64,000 bases of DNA from Haloarcula ordinaria (GTDB taxonomy: Archaea; Halobacteriota; Halobacteria; Halobacteriales; Haloarculaceae): the NCBI RefSeq assembly GCF_029338275.1, contig NZ_CP119790.1:1-64000 (forward strand), read 5' to 3'. The notes beneath the pieces are model-generated. The model was not told where the DNA came from, did not search any database, and saw only the letters and a program-made list of their open reading frames with translations. The position numbers and the translations under genes are program-made. Below, piece after piece: positions 1-10,018 of this stretch (position 1 is the stretch's first letter; each line of letters starts with the position of its first letter).

Positions 1-259
1 AGCAAGCATGCCACGGCGAGGAGTAACAGTGGACTGATTGCCGAGAGGACTGCGAGGTGGGTGAGAGGCCTGGCGGAACAGCTGTCACCGGCGTCGTGAA
101 GTAAATGTAACCGACGAGCGCCACGATTCCGGGTATGCCCAGGAGTAGGGCCACACCGAACCGCTTGCCGAAGGACCGACCGTTCGCAGTCGGGGACATG
201 GCTGAATCGACTCCCGATGGAGAGAAAGGCATTGTGGACCTGTCGTCTTCGGCCATCAT
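1..259 (-). pseudogene. CPBP-type membrane protein, N-terminal part, frameshifted, cut by window edge
   Basis: The minus strand opens with two consecutive ATG codons (254-259), a polar leader and a hydrophobic segment containing LLLGIPGIVALVGYIYF. The frame then breaks at about position 55-80. A second hydrophobic segment, LAVLSAISPLLLLAVA, continues in another frame to the window edge. The two-segment start resembles haloarchaeal CPBP intramembrane proteases. The EExxxR motif that would prove this lies outside the window, so the family is an inference. The break could be real decay or an assembly error. A second CPBP gene lies just upstream on the same strand. Confidence 0.45.
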
Positions 260-287
260 TTGGCCTCCGAGCTGTGACCGCGAGTCG

Positions 288-1136
288 CTATCGGTGCTGC
301 GCTGTCTCGTCATCGTACCCGAGCCGACCGCGCGTGGCGACGAGCAGCACGGCGACAAGCAGCCAGATCGCGACCGTCGTGACTACGAGAATCGTCGTGG
401 AGTCGCCGGTGCTGATGACGTCGAGGGGAAGCGGGACGAGCGTACTGTTTGCCGTGTTGAACCCGGTGTGCGCGAGGATAGCGAGCAGAACGCTCCCGGT
501 CTCGTTGTAGATCCACGTCAAGACGAAGGCGACTCCGACGATGTTCAGGAGGCGGACGGCTGTGGTCAGCGCGAGCAACGAACGACGCCAGCCCGTGGAA
601 CTCGGTGCTGCCAGTCGCCAGCAGCGGGAGGTGCCAGAGCGCCCAGACCACGCCGAGGATGAGCGTCGCTGGCACGGGGGCGAACCGTTCCTGGAGCTTC
701 GGAAGTGCGAGTCCTCGCCAACCGGGTTCTTCGTTCCCGCCACCGACGAGCGCGATACCGACGAACGAGACGAGCACGAGCGAGACGCGCCCGGGAAGCA
801 GTCCCGGGTCGACGGACGTGCCCGCGACGGTGAGGCCGATACTCGTGAGTGTGATGAGCAGCAGCGGGATACCGAACGCGGCGACGTACCACCGGGCGCG
901 ACGCGCCAGTCGACGATCTGGCGTGCCCACGCCCGGACCGAATCACTCCCGAGCCACGTGACGAGGAGGGCCGCGAGGAACGGGCCGAAGCCCCCGACGA
1001 CGAACCCGAGCGTTCCCAGCGGTTCGGGCATCGCAAGGATTGGCCCGAGCCACGCCACCCAGGAGATGGCATAGGCGATGACGAAAAACGCCACGACTGG
1101 GTTCGCATCGACACGCTCGCGAATCTGCTGTCTCAT
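288..1136 (-). pseudogene. CPBP family intramembrane metalloprotease, two frameshifts
   Basis: ATG at 1134-1136 opens MRQQIRERVD followed by a membrane segment (VVAFFVIAYAISWVAWLG). The reading frame changes near position 905 and again near 575, then ends at TAG 288-290. Joined across the breaks, the product is about 280 residues with several membrane segments. It carries the CPBP (Abi/CAAX protease) signatures EEPGWRGLALP and ALWHLPLL, and a C-terminal HTGFNTANS. The Glu, Arg and His residues of these motifs form the putative metal site. Members process or sort membrane proteins, but most haloarchaeal copies have no known substrate. The start was chosen because the N-terminus matches the intact copies at 26183-27076 and 27361-28227. 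As written the gene cannot make a full protein. Confidence 0.75.
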
Positions 1137-1192
1137 GGTGTGATACTCCGACGGCCGATTGGTGGTGGGACAATCATCTGTCTCGATTATTG

Positions 1193-3146
1193 TTACAGCG
1201 GCAGGATACCGAGCAGTGACAACTGCCAGGCGAACAGGATCGCGAGGAGCGTCACCACCGCGTAGTGGAGTCGAACCCAGCGAGTCCAGTACGCGTCGCG
1301 CCATGCGAACCCGGTCGCGACGACAGAGCCGACCGTCCCGGCGAGGGCGACGTACCGCAGACCCTTCCCGGTCTGGAGTGTCAGCGACGGCGAAGCAGCC
1401 TCCGCGTTGAAGTTGATCCAGGCGAGCAGGAATATCACCAGCACTGCCAACCAGAGAGCACTCACCAGGCCGAGTAACGTTCGAGCCGCACGTTCGGGGC
1501 CGCTGAGTGGGTCCCGACCTCGGACTCGTCGCCACACGAACCCGCCGAGCCACAGGGCCAGGACGGAGACGAACGCCACGACGCCCGCGCCGAGGATTCC
1601 CTGGAGGACTGTCAACGATTCGTACCACGGAACGCGCTCGTACGTCGCGGGCCCGAAGTGTCCGCGGAACAGGTGCGTCGCCCGGCCGTCCTCGTCGAAC
1701 CTGAAGACGAGGCGGTCGCTCCCGCCTACTTCCTCGTAGACACCGGGGCGGCGCTCGACCCACGTTCGAGTCCCCTCACCGAGCCGGGTGGTCGCCAGGT
1801 ACCCCTCGTCGGTGGCGCCGACGGTGTACGTCCGGGTCATCACGCCGAGGACACGCTCCCAGGAAGACTCCGAGATAGTCAGCGACCGGTAGTCACCCGT
1901 CAGTGCCAGTGCTCGGTCGGCTGCGCCAACTGGCGGTTCGACGACGGCGGTATCCGACCGCGGGTAGTATCGGTCGGTGAACGCCTGGAGGAGTTCGAAC
2001 CGCGCGGGACTCCCGCCGGGGCTGTTGTAGACGACGAACACCCCGGTGTCGCGCTCGGGGTAGAGGGCGAGCAGGCTCATGAATCGGGGCGTGTCACCCC
2101 AGTGACCGACGATGGTCTCGCCGTTACGGTCCATCTCGATGAACCCGTAGGCCATCCCGTTGAGTTCCGGGACCGCCTCGGACTTCGTGAAGTGACGCCG
2201 GTGCATCTCGCGCACGGTGTCGGCCTCGAGGATACGTTCCGAGTTGTAGGTCCCCTCGTTCAGGTGGGCGAGCAAGAAACTGCCCCATGTCGGTCGCCGT
2301 CGTGCGGAGCGAGCCGCCCTCGGGTGGAAGCGTCCAGACGACGGGGTCGTGGGCCCGGTACTCACCGTTCTGGTAGGTGTAGCCGATTGCACGCCGCGAT
2401 TCCAGGCGGGCGGGTAGTGGCTGGGCGTAGGTCGAATCGTCCATCGCAAGCGGCGTGAAGATGCGCTCGTCGACCAGCTCGGTGAAGCTCGCGTCGGACT
2501 GTTCGGCGAGCGCGTGGCCCGCCAGGGCCGTCCCGTAGTTCGAGTACGCGACGAATTGTCCTGGGGGTCTGACCCGCGCTGGCTGGTGGTCCGCGAGGAT
2601 TTCTTCCATGGGTCGTCTCTTACTGGGGTCATCGGTGACCATCCCCGCGAAGCTGTCCTCGAAACCCGCCGAGTGCGTCCCGAGGTGTTCGAGTGTGACG
2701 GGCTGGGCGTAAGTATCCGGGACCGTGACGGCCGAGTCGGTCAGGTAGTCGTTGACGTCGTCGTCGAGTTCCAGCCGGTCCTCCTCGACACCCTGCATCA
2801 CTGCGGTCCAGGTCACGAGTTTGCCAGTCGAACCGACGCTGAAGACGGTCTCGTCGGCGTCGACGGGGCGCTGGGATTCGAGGTCCGCGTACCCGTATCC
2901 CTTCGCCAGGACCACCTCGCCGTCGCTGACGATGACGACGGCCGCGCCCGGGATATGGTACGCTTGACGATGGGCCATCGTCTCGTCGACCCACGCCTCG
3001 GTTTCCGCACGGTCGGACAGGTCGATCTGGTCGGCCTGACTCCCGAACGAACGGTCAGACTCCGCCGCCGCCGTTCCAATCGGCGTGCTCACGAGCGCGA
3101 AGATCAGGACCACGACGATGATAATGTGAACGAATCGGTGTTGCAT
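1193..3146 (-). pseudogene. Serine hydrolase, class C beta-lactamase fold, with membrane C-terminus, frameshifted
   Basis: The start at 3144-3146 gives a signal or membrane segment (residues 6-26), then a beta-lactamase-family domain (PF00144 type). It shows Ser106-Thr-Gly-Lys109 (the SxxK nucleophile motif) and Tyr201-Ser-Asn203 (the YxN motif). The frame breaks at the A-run 2277-2279: removing one base of the TTT read on the minus strand restores MGQFLLAHLNEG. The second half continues the domain and ends with about four membrane helices (residues after AGVVAFVSVLALWLGG). Such proteins act outside the membrane on peptide or ester substrates, and a real beta-lactamase role is not implied. 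The one-base homopolymer difference could be a sequencing error, so the gene may be intact. The DUF998 gene upstream is on the same strand. Confidence 0.8.
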
Positions 3147-3255
3147 TGGAGGGGCTCTGTGTCAGTAGTCAGTTCGAATGGGACAGTCGATGCCAGCGAA
3201 TGCGGGAGTCCCCGCGGAATCGGATCTGGGAGTCCACGAATCTACACTCAGGCAC

Positions 3256-3911
3256 TCAGGCTGGCCCCTGAATGTGGTCGGTGTACTCGCTTTTGCCGAG
3301 TAGGTAACCGCCGAAGGCGACGAGCCAGAGCATCACGGGGTAGACAATCATCCGCTCGGTCCCGCCGTGACCGATCGCCCCGAACGCCGTTGCGTTCCCG
3401 GCGTCACCGAGCGCCATCAACACGACGAAGATGAGACCGAGCCCGCCAGCGAGGACGGATAGAATCCGGATAATACCAGTGAGGCGAGTCGCACTCCCGA
3501 CGGCCTGCACGTTGAAGAACACGAACGCAAGCAGTGCTGCGATGCCGTGAAGCCCTCCGGTGTCGAGCGGGAAGAGGCCCGCCCGATGGCACCGACGCCC
3601 GCGAGCGCGAAGACGGCAAGCAGCCACCGCCGCCCGTGGGTTCGGTAGAAGAAGTATCCTCCGAGGAGATTGAACACGCCGACGAGGACCAGTGAGACGT
3701 TGAACAACAGCGCCGTCTCCGGGACGACGCCGAGATCGCTGATGGCGGCCGCGCGGAAGTCGTAGCCGGGGACCATCGCCGCCGCGAGCATGATAACGGT
3801 CATGAACTGTGCGGCGAGCGTGAAGAAGAGCAGGCCGGCTATCGTCCCGTTGTCGAACTGTGTCCCTCGGAGGGCGAAGACCGGTTCGGCCGTGGATTCG
3901 AGTTCATTCAC
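3256..3911 (-). pseudogene. DUF998 family membrane protein, frameshifted
   Basis: GTG at 3909-3911 opens MNELESTAEP. About six hydrophobic segments follow. The N-terminal half, with ISDLGVVPETALLFNVSL and a GYFFYRTHGRR loop, reads in one frame. The C-terminal half, with DTGGLHGIAALLAFVFF and GGTERMIVYPVMLW, reads in another. The break lies at about 3574-3584, in a GGGCGGG context where one missing G would restore AIGRGLFPLDTGGLHG. The layout and the GGxERxxxYP motif match DUF998, an integral membrane family of unknown function. It faces a promoterless-looking 235-base gap upstream and is followed by the serine hydrolase on the same strand. Confidence in the family is good. Whether the gene is truly broken is uncertain. 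Confidence 0.72.
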
Positions 3912-4114
3912 TGTCGTTCACTGCCTTATTGTTGGATTAGTAATAATATAAAGCGCTTGGCCAGTTCGCATCGGGCGAGAAATTCAAGTGAGAGCGGCGG
4001 GACTTTGGTCATCAGGGACGTGTTCCGAACTCCGTGACGCAATCGGTCATCGGGTATCTCGTAACATTCGATTGACCGGTCTATCTGAACGGTGCCATCG
4101 CTATCCTGTCGGGA

Positions 4115-4122
4115 TTTTAATA
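4115..4122 (+). promoter_or_regulatory. TATA-like box for the PH-domain gene pair
   Basis: TTTTAATA lies about 28 bases before the ATG at 4147. This spacing suits a haloarchaeal leaderless promoter, in which transcription starts at or next to the start codon. No Shine-Dalgarno motif is seen before this ATG. Confidence 0.45.
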
Positions 4123-4146
4123 CAGCCATCTGACAAAGTGACTCGT

Positions 4147-4863
4147 ATGTCTGAGTCAGCTACTATCGACGCAGAAACTACAGACTGGTTAACTCTTGAC
4201 GAGGATGAAGAGATCGTCTGGTCTGGGAAACCCCACGAGAGTAGCTTGATCCCAGCGCTCGTCGTCGGAGTGCCGCTCTCTATCGTCCTCATTGGGTTAT
4301 TCATCATCGCTGGGTCCTATCTACAGCGCGAGAATACGCAGTACGTTGTGACGACCGATGGGCTGTACAAGAAGACGGGAGTCCTCTCACGTGACGTCCA
4401 GCGCATCGATTTCGGAAAGGTCCAGAACACCTCCTACAGCCAGGGATTCTTCGGCTCTCGATTCGGCTACGGGAACGTCGATATCTCGACTGCAGGCGGC
4501 TCTGGGATCGAGATGCAGTTCCGGTCAGTCCCCGAACCGAGAGAGGTTCAGGAACTCGTCAACAAACGTGTGAAGGGCAGCCGTGGTGAACCGACGACGG
4601 AATCGGGAGAAACTAAGCGCGACGTACTTGACGAGATCCTCATCGAACTCAGGGAGATTCGCGCTACGCTCGAAGCACAACAGGAGACTACAGGAAACAC
4701 ATCGGCCACGACGTCCAACATCGGCAATGGGGCGGACGAACAATCGACTGGTGAGGACGATGCCACCCATAATCAGCTCGGAACAGCAACCAGAGTGGCG
4801 AAAACGCGACTCCCGACCAAGAGTCGGATGATGAACGGTAGCCACCATGACGGAGTCAATTGA
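4147..4863 (+). CDS. Membrane-anchored bacterial-PH (bPH2) domain protein A
   Basis: The protein has 238 residues. A short acidic head (ETTDWLTLDEDEEIVW) is followed by SGKPHESSLIPALVVGVPLSIVL-type membrane helices and a bPH2 domain of the YdbS/YdbT kind. Its conserved strand pattern is YVVTTDGLYKKTGVLSRDV, then VQNTSYSQGFFGSRFGYGNV. A basic/acidic linker (DVLDEILIELREIRATLEAQQ) may form a coiled coil. The ATG at 4147 was chosen over an upstream in-frame ATG because of the TATA box and the acidic head. The 3' end overlaps the next start by 17 bases. In the last 35 codons other frames read more naturally and would stop just before the next ATG, so a pair of small indels there is possible. The function of the family is unknown. 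Confidence 0.82.
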   Translation: MSESATIDAETTDWLTLDEDEEIVWSGKPHESSLIPALVVGVPLSIVLIGLFIIAGSYLQRENTQYVVTTDGLYKKTGVLSRDVQRIDFGKVQNTSYSQGFFGSRFGYGNVDISTAGGSGIEMQFRSVPEPREVQELVNKRVKGSRGEPTTESGETKRDVLDEILIELREIRATLEAQQETTGNTSATTSNIGNGADEQSTGEDDATHNQLGTATRVAKTRLPTKSRMMNGSHHDGVN

Positions 4864-5419
4864 CCCGGCAATTCCGCTCGGCACCACTGAATCGGTCGAG
4901 TGGTCCGGCCGCCCGCGGATCACAACCATCCTTCCAGCAGTCGTGATCGGCGTTCTCCTCCTCGTCTTCGGGATCGTGGTCAGTGTTTCTGGAGAAAGCC
5001 TGATGTTTCTCGCAATTGTTCCACTCGGAGTGGCCATCCCGCTCTGGAAGTATATTGCGCTCCAAGGCGTGCAGTACGTGATAACGGACGAAGCACTCTA
5101 CGTGAAACGCGGTGTGTTGACCCGGTCTGTCACACAGGCAAACCTCGAAACCGTCCAGAACAGTTCCTTTGGGCAGGACATCACGGGATCAATCTTCGGA
5201 TACGGTTCAGTCACGTTCGAAATTGCTGGTGGGGACGATCTCTCATTCCGGGCGATCGAAGACCCTCGTGCAATCCGGGCACTCGTCGATCGAGCAGCAT
5301 CGAACGGCGATGGTCTCGGTGGGGGTAGATGGGAGGAATCTGCTATCCCTGGAGACCTGACACAGTGGCAGCAAATTCGAGACGAGATACGAGCGATCCG
5401 CAGCACTTTTGAAAGATAA
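4847..5419 (+). CDS. Membrane-anchored bacterial-PH (bPH2) domain protein B
   Basis: The protein has 190 residues and is a paralogue of the preceding gene. Both share the head (VEWSGRPRITTILPAVVIG), two membrane helices, and the PH signature with VQYVITDEALYVKRGVLTR and VQNSSFGQDITGSIFGYGSV. It ends with a short helix (WQQIRDEIRAIRSTF) that mirrors the putative coiled coil of protein A. Translation is probably coupled, since its ATG lies inside the end of gene A. Paired bPH2 proteins are common in bacteria and archaea and probably act as a hetero-oligomer at the membrane. I infer that these two do the same. Confidence 0.85.
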   Translation: MTESIDPAIPLGTTESVEWSGRPRITTILPAVVIGVLLLVFGIVVSVSGESLMFLAIVPLGVAIPLWKYIALQGVQYVITDEALYVKRGVLTRSVTQANLETVQNSSFGQDITGSIFGYGSVTFEIAGGDDLSFRAIEDPRAIRALVDRAASNGDGLGGGRWEESAIPGDLTQWQQIRDEIRAIRSTFER

Positions 5420-5444
5420 TCGTTTAGGGACAGCCAAGGGTTGG

Positions 5445-5584
5445 ATGTGGGTACTCTGGGATAACAGGGTCGTTGGCTCAGCGAATTTCTCTTGGCTATT
5501 TTCGTGGTCTTCGGAATCCCGATTGCTATCTTAACTGTAGGACGAATATTCGAGAAATTCTTCTCTGAAAGAAGTTCCACATAA
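5445..5584 (+). pseudogene. Short membrane-protein remnant
   Basis: ATG 5445 opens MWVLWDNR. In another frame the stretch continues as LLAIFVVFGIPIAILTVGRIFEKFFSE and ends at TAA 5582-5584. Together this looks like a single-helix small membrane protein of about 45 residues with one frame break. It sits 25 bases after the PH-domain pair on the same strand. I do not recognise a family. It overlaps the 3' end of a gene on the other strand. Confidence 0.3.
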
Positions 5585-5912
5585 TGTGGCCAATCGGAAT
5601 CGTGAGTTCATCGGTCAACACGTAGCCGCAAGCGAGCATGAGCGCGACGACGCAAACGCTCCCGATCAGTACCACTAACTGTGCGACGAGGAATGCGATA
5701 TTGAGAACGGCGAAAAGCGCTCGGTCGGGCGACAGTTCCGCCGTGACCAATACGAGCAGCGGTTCGACTGAGAAACTCCGAACCAGGACGATGAGAAACT
5801 GTGCAAGGAGACCGAGGACCAGGAGCAGAACCAGCCACTCGAGCAGCCGCTACGGGAGCCGGCGACGGTCCGTTTGTCCGTTCCGGACGCGGTTCTCGAG
5901 GCGAGTGAGCAT
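5526..5912 (-). pseudogene. Hypothetical membrane protein with an in-frame TAG
   Basis: ATG at 5910-5912 opens MLTRLENRVRNGQTDRRRLP, then a TAG, then in the same frame RLLEWLVLLLVLGLLAQFLIV and a second membrane hairpin (FAVLNIAFLVAQLVVLIGS, VVALMLACGYVLTDEL). No indel is needed to join the parts. The interruption is a single nonsense codon, so it is harder to blame on a homopolymer read error. The last 15 or so residues look unnatural, so the original stop may also have moved. Three membrane helices remain recognisable. The family is unknown. Confidence 0.45.
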
Positions 5913-5994
5913 AGGTTCTCGGGACACTATTCACCGGGACGTTTCAAGAATCGTGTGGAATTTCTCATAGCCTGGAATGGGACGCGTTGACCGC

Positions 5995-6711
5995 TTAGAT
6001 GACCCTGGGCAACACGAGAATCATGAGGACGTTGATGACGCCGTGAGAGATCATACAGGCCACTACATTCCGTGACCAGACGTAGACACCCACGAGGACG
6101 AGGGTAAACACCGCTTGTGGAACTGCTCCGACGATGCCCCAGGCGGGAAAGTGAACGGCGAGGAAGACGACGCCACTGACGCCCGCGCCGACCCACACGC
6201 TCCCCGTCAACTCGGTCAACCGTTCGATAGGATAACCTCGCCAGAGTATCTCTTCAGTGACGACAGCCGTCACGACGATACCGAACTGTACTGGCACAGA
6301 GAGTCGACCGAGCGCCGACAGCGTCTCCGGTTGTTCGAGCTGGAACGTAGCGACGGCGACTCCGATCGCGACGACACCGAGGACGACAGCACGAGTCCGG
6401 CGCCGACGCCGACAGTGGCCTCCCTACGACTCGGAATCCGAAGCCCGAAAGATGTCAGCGGTCGTCGTTCCCAGTACACGACGATTGCCACGAGGACACC
6501 GACCACCACCCAGGTGACGACCGAGTTCGCGAGAAACGACCGCGTCGCAGACGTCGACCAAGCGTGGGATATCTATCTGGCCGAGGAGTGGCACCCCGAA
6601 CAGCGAGAGGAGTAACCCAGTCGCGACTGGGACGGGCCGGTCACGATGTGAAGCCCGCCGGCTCTCTCTGGTCCTGGAGGGCATACGAACGACAGTACGG
6701 TGAACTACCAT
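5995..6711 (-). pseudogene. CPBP family intramembrane protease, at least two frameshifts
   Basis: The C-terminal third is clean. It has VTEEILWRGYPIERLTE (the EExxxR motif), VVFLAVHFPAWG and CMISHGVINVLMIL, which are the three CPBP signature helices, and ends at TAA 5995-5997. Upstream the coding signal moves to another frame (VVVGVLVAIVVYWERRPLTSFGLR) with a break near 6400. It moves again near 6545 for the first helix (PVATGLLLSLFGVPLLGQID). This copy is of the shorter SHGVIN type and differs from the EEPGWRG copies elsewhere in the window. As written it is not translatable as one protein. Confidence 0.65.
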
Positions 6712-7066
6712 TTAGTCGTTCGACTGCTCCCGTGTACCGATGTCAGCGAGCCCATAGGGTCGTCGCTCACAGGACGAGCAGATTGTTCGTCGTTCAGTAT
6801 TTTTCGGACCGTATCACCCCGTATGAGAACTGACGACCCGTAGACGTGACCTCTCTCTATTCGTTTCGGGCATCTCAACCGGTTTGGTCGTGGCCGCATT
6901 CCGAGGCCGATCGGTGACGACCGTCCTCATTCCAGACAGTCTGCAAACTAAATGACTCTCCAGACGGAACCTGCGAACCGGACCGTCCCTGCCTGACCAG
7001 AGCGTACCCCACGAAAGCCGTCAGTCATCAGGCAACTATTTCGCCAACCGTCACATACAGTGACAG
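6712..7066. other. Gap with no convincing gene
   Basis: This stretch of about 355 bases separates the broken CPBP gene from the alpha/beta hydrolase. Short open frames exist on both strands but have no hydrophobic, motif or codon-use support. I see no repeat or RNA gene in it. Confidence 0.5.
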
Positions 7067-7976
7067 ATGGCACGCGACGTATCGTTTGAATCTGAGGGCG
7101 CGGGCTGGTGCCTGGTTCTACTCGCCCGACCCGTCGCCACCGTGGCCACTGGTCGTCATGGCTCACGGGTTCTCCGCTACTAAACAGATGGTCGCCGACA
7201 GATATGCCGAGGTGTTCACCAAGGCGGGCGTGGCAGTGCTGCTATACGACCATCGGGGATTCGGGGAGAGCGGTGGCGAACCGCGACAACAGGTCAACCC
7301 CTGGGCTCAGGCACGCGGATATCGTGACGCGATTGCGTTTGCGACAACCCACGAGAACGTCGATTCCGCTCGCATTGCCGTGTGGGGTGATAGTTACAGT
7401 AGTGGCGCTGCACTGGTCGTGACCGCGCTGGATACCCGTGTCGCGGCGCTGGTCGTCCAGGTGCCAGCGCTCGGAGCGGAGGTACCGTCGAACGATCTCG
7501 ATGGCTCCGCTCGAGAAGCGATGAAACAGATGGTCCACACCGGGTCGGTTAAACCGGCCCCCGACGAGGTTCACGGTCCGATACCTGTCGTCTGGGACGA
7601 CCAGGACCAGCGTCCATCAGCGTTGAAACCCGAGACGGCGTTCCGATGGTTCAACGGCTACGGAACTCGCTCGGACACCAACTAGACGAATGAGGTCACC
7701 ATCGTCCGGCCGAAAGGCCCACCGTGGCAGCCTGGACTATGCGCGGCGGACGTTATCTGTCCGGCCCTGTTCGTGGTGTCGCCTGACGACGAGATGCCGC
7801 GCTCGGCACCTACTGTGGCACGCGACGCTTACGAGCGCCTGTCAGGGCCAAAGGAGCGGATGGAGATTCCGGGCGGTCACTTCGGGCTGTTGTATTACCC
7901 GAGTGAGACCTTCGACCGGGCGTCGTCTGCTCAGTCGCGATTCCTCGTGAAGCGGTTACGTTCAGAAAGCGACTGA
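7067..7976 (+). pseudogene. Alpha/beta hydrolase, frameshift near start and internal TAG
   Basis: ATG 7067 opens MARDVSFESEG. A frame change near 7095 leads to AWFYSPDPSPPWPLVVMAHGF, the oxyanion-hole HGF motif. It is followed by LLYDHRGFGESGGEPRQQ and the nucleophile elbow VWGDSYSSGAAL. A TAG at 7683-7685 interrupts the frame after GTRSDTN, but the same frame continues TNEVTIVRPKGPP. It then reaches FVVSPDDEMPRSAP (acid residue) and IPGGHFGLLYYPSE (catalytic His), ending at 7976. The TAG probably replaced a TGG Trp codon. All triad parts are present, so the gene was lost recently or is misread. The family is broad and the substrate unknown. Confidence 0.7.
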
Positions 7977-8569
7977 ACGGAGACCACCATTGCAAATAGC
8001 AGTAGAATACGGGGACACGACTCGCGTCGAAAGTACGGGGATAGTCGTAGATAGCTGTGCCGCATGACTCAAAACGGTAGACGATGAGCTCGCGGTCTCC
8101 GTGACGGGAGCGGGTGGATACTTTCTCGGCCGCATCGCTCAGACTGGGGCCAACGTCCACCTGATAGCCGGGGGTGGTCACGTCGGCACGCTCTGCAGGA
8201 TTGCTTTCGGTATTTTGCCGTGGGTGTGGCTGCGTCCGATAACTACTGCCACTATCACAAGGGTGCTCTGTATCACCCACACTGGTACTGACGGGTGATG
8301 AGAAGTGGGAACGTCACTGCTGACTCACCGCTGGAGTCGGATAAAGAACTGCGACTACCCATAGTGGTGGAAGCACGTACCTCGACGCTAGTCCTGCTTC
8401 GTTTCGAGTTCTTCGACCGTAATGAGAGCGGATATCGGTAGACACAGAACGGTTAGCCCGAGATAATCGGCCGAAGCAGACCGGCCGAAAGATAGGCGAT
8501 ACCGAGCCAAAAGAATCTTACCGAATGCGATATTTTTCTGCCATTGCCCGAAGCAGGTGAGCTGCTAGC
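7977..8569. other. Long gap without a recognisable gene
   Basis: Nearly 600 bases show no open frame with motif support. One isolated CTCTGTATCACCC near 8266 resembles a left arm of the dispersed inverted-repeat element found after 28 kb, but the matching right arm is absent. The gap may hold decayed coding sequence that I cannot identify. Confidence 0.45.
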
Positions 8570-8779
8570 ATGGCTAAGTTAGGACTGCAAGTAAACGCCG
8601 CCGGTCTTCTCATCAGTATCGCAGGCACCCTGCTACTGTTCCTACATACGACCAACCGGTACCACTCAGCCATTCAGGATATCGAGTCGATAGCTGTCGC
8701 ATACCTCGGTCTGATTATCCTTGGGATGTCGGTTTCAGTTACGGGGGTCGCTCTCTTGGTGAGGACGAATCACGAGTGA
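8570..8779 (+). CDS. Small two-helix membrane protein
   Basis: The protein has 69 residues with two clear membrane helices (AAGLLISIAGTLLLFLH and AYLGLIILGMSVSVTGVALLV) separated by a polar loop (TTNRYHSAIQDIESI). It ends with a charged tail, RTNHE. No family is recognised. Its neighbours on both sides are non-coding gaps, so it stands alone. The clean hydrophobic layout and full-length frame support a real gene. Confidence 0.5.
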   Translation: MAKLGLQVNAAGLLISIAGTLLLFLHTTNRYHSAIQDIESIAVAYLGLIILGMSVSVTGVALLVRTNHE

Positions 8780-8976
8780 GCTAACTCCCGTGAACCTCCC
8801 GACCAGGCCGTGCGTCTCCCATCCCGATGCCAGTACCGCGAAGAAAGCAGCAACTGACGGAACACTGCGAACAACCAGCACTACCGCCCGGTAGGTGAGT
8901 TCGGACAGGTCGGTCTACACAGATGAGACAAACGTGTCAGATGGTACGTGGGTGGTTACGAGGTGTTTCACTGCTG

Positions 8977-9465
8977 TCAGTACGATGAGCCGGACATTGG
9001 GACGTTGTTTCGTGGAAGGAGCCCGAAAGGAGGCCTCGCGACGTCAGGACCCGCGTGTCGCGGTCCACCTTGCGCTCGCCTCGACACATTCTCGAAAGTG
9101 AGCTGCGCTACTTCTGGAGGTGCGTCTTCGTCTCCACCTGCGGGAAGAAATTGGAATCTGAGTGGGTCTCCAGTCTCTCCGAGCCGGGCCTCGAGAGTCA
9201 CGATATCTCCGTTATCAGCGGTGACAAATTCACGACGAACAATGGTTTCCCCGCCATCGACTTCGGTGTCAAGTGAGGCATCGTATTGCTGTAATTTTGT
9301 GTTTACCGAGATATGCACAGGGTTATCACCGGTATTCTCCACAACCAGGGTTCCGCCTGGATACGCGGGATTTTGATTACTACCTGGAAGAATCCCTGAA
9401 CAACCAGCGACCGACACACCGCCAATACAGCTGATAGTCGCGCGGATGCATTCTCTTCTCCGCAT
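8977..9465 (-). CDS. Haloarchaeal lipoprotein, function unknown
   Basis: The protein has 162 residues. The N-terminus MRRRECIRATISCIGG is basic then hydrophobic and leads to a lipobox (SVAGCSG), so the Cys is probably lipidated after Tat or Sec export. The mature part has beta-strand-like text (GGTLVVENTGDNPVHISVNT, IVRREFVTADNGDIVTLEA) resembling the small DUF-type lipoproteins of haloarchaea. The last 30 residues (RRAQGGPRHAGPDVARPP) are Arg/Pro rich and unlike the rest, so a frame break near 9080 is possible. The partner and function are unknown. Confidence 0.6.
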   Translation of the reverse strand: MRRRECIRATISCIGGVSVAGCSGILPGSNQNPAYPGGTLVVENTGDNPVHISVNTKLQQYDASLDTEVDGGETIVRREFVTADNGDIVTLEARLGETGDPLRFQFLPAGGDEDAPPEVAQLTFENVSRRAQGGPRHAGPDVARPPFGLLPRNNVPMSGSSY

Positions 9466-9664
9466 ACCTATGTGTTAATACCACTACAAAAGTGTCTTTT
9501 CCAAAGGCACGGCTTCTCTATATATGAGCAAGGTGGGGGTGTCAAGACGGTTCTCCGGGGTAATTCACTGAATTCTCTCATATATTTCGCACCTCAATAC
9601 CGCCAGTCGGTGGACGGGGCAACAGGGCCCCCAATTTAATAGCAACCCATTAGCTATTCTCGAC

Positions 9665-10018
9665 GTGCGCATTCGCCCCGAGTCCCCACTGCACAGTGAC
9701 ACAATTGCGGTTATCGCGGGCAATCTTATTCCGATCGTCGGCGTTGTCGCTGCCGGGTGGCAGCCAGAAACCCTCCTGTTCGTGTATCTGGCAGAGCTTG
9801 CGACTATCTGCCTGTGGGCCGCTGTCCAGACACTGTTCGCCCGAAAGCGCCCGAATAATTTCCTCAGACGAGCGGTAAACGACTCCCGACGGCGATTTGA
9901 ACTGCTCGGGCCACTGCAACAGAAGCGTGTTCTCGATGGATCGGTCCACTGCCGTTGCCGACGCACTACGTTCGGGTGTTCGATACGTGTGCTGGAACAG
10001 CGAAGTTACGGTGCTTAT
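9665..10018 (+). pseudogene. DUF6498-type membrane protein remnant
   Basis: The GTG at 9665 opens RIRPESPLHSDTIAVIAGN, then helices LIPIVGVVAAGWQPETLLFVYLAE and LATICLWAAVQTLFARKRP. This is the characteristic N-terminus of haloarchaeal DUF6498 proteins as I remember them. After about 75 codons the frame degrades through two changes, and fragments such as GVRYVCWNSEVTVLI appear before a stop near 10015. Full members are about twice as long, so this is a truncated and shifted remnant. The function is unknown. Confidence 0.5.

Noticed and set aside
2277..2279. Programmed frameshifting in the serine hydrolase
   Set aside because: Many unrelated genes in the same region show one-base breaks, so a special recoding signal is not needed. 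The run is too short for a classic slip site.
7683..7685. TAG read through as pyrrolysine
   Set aside because: Haloarchaea are not generally known to use pyrrolysine, no Pyl genes are visible, and neighbouring genes end normally with TAG. A nonsense change or base error is simpler.
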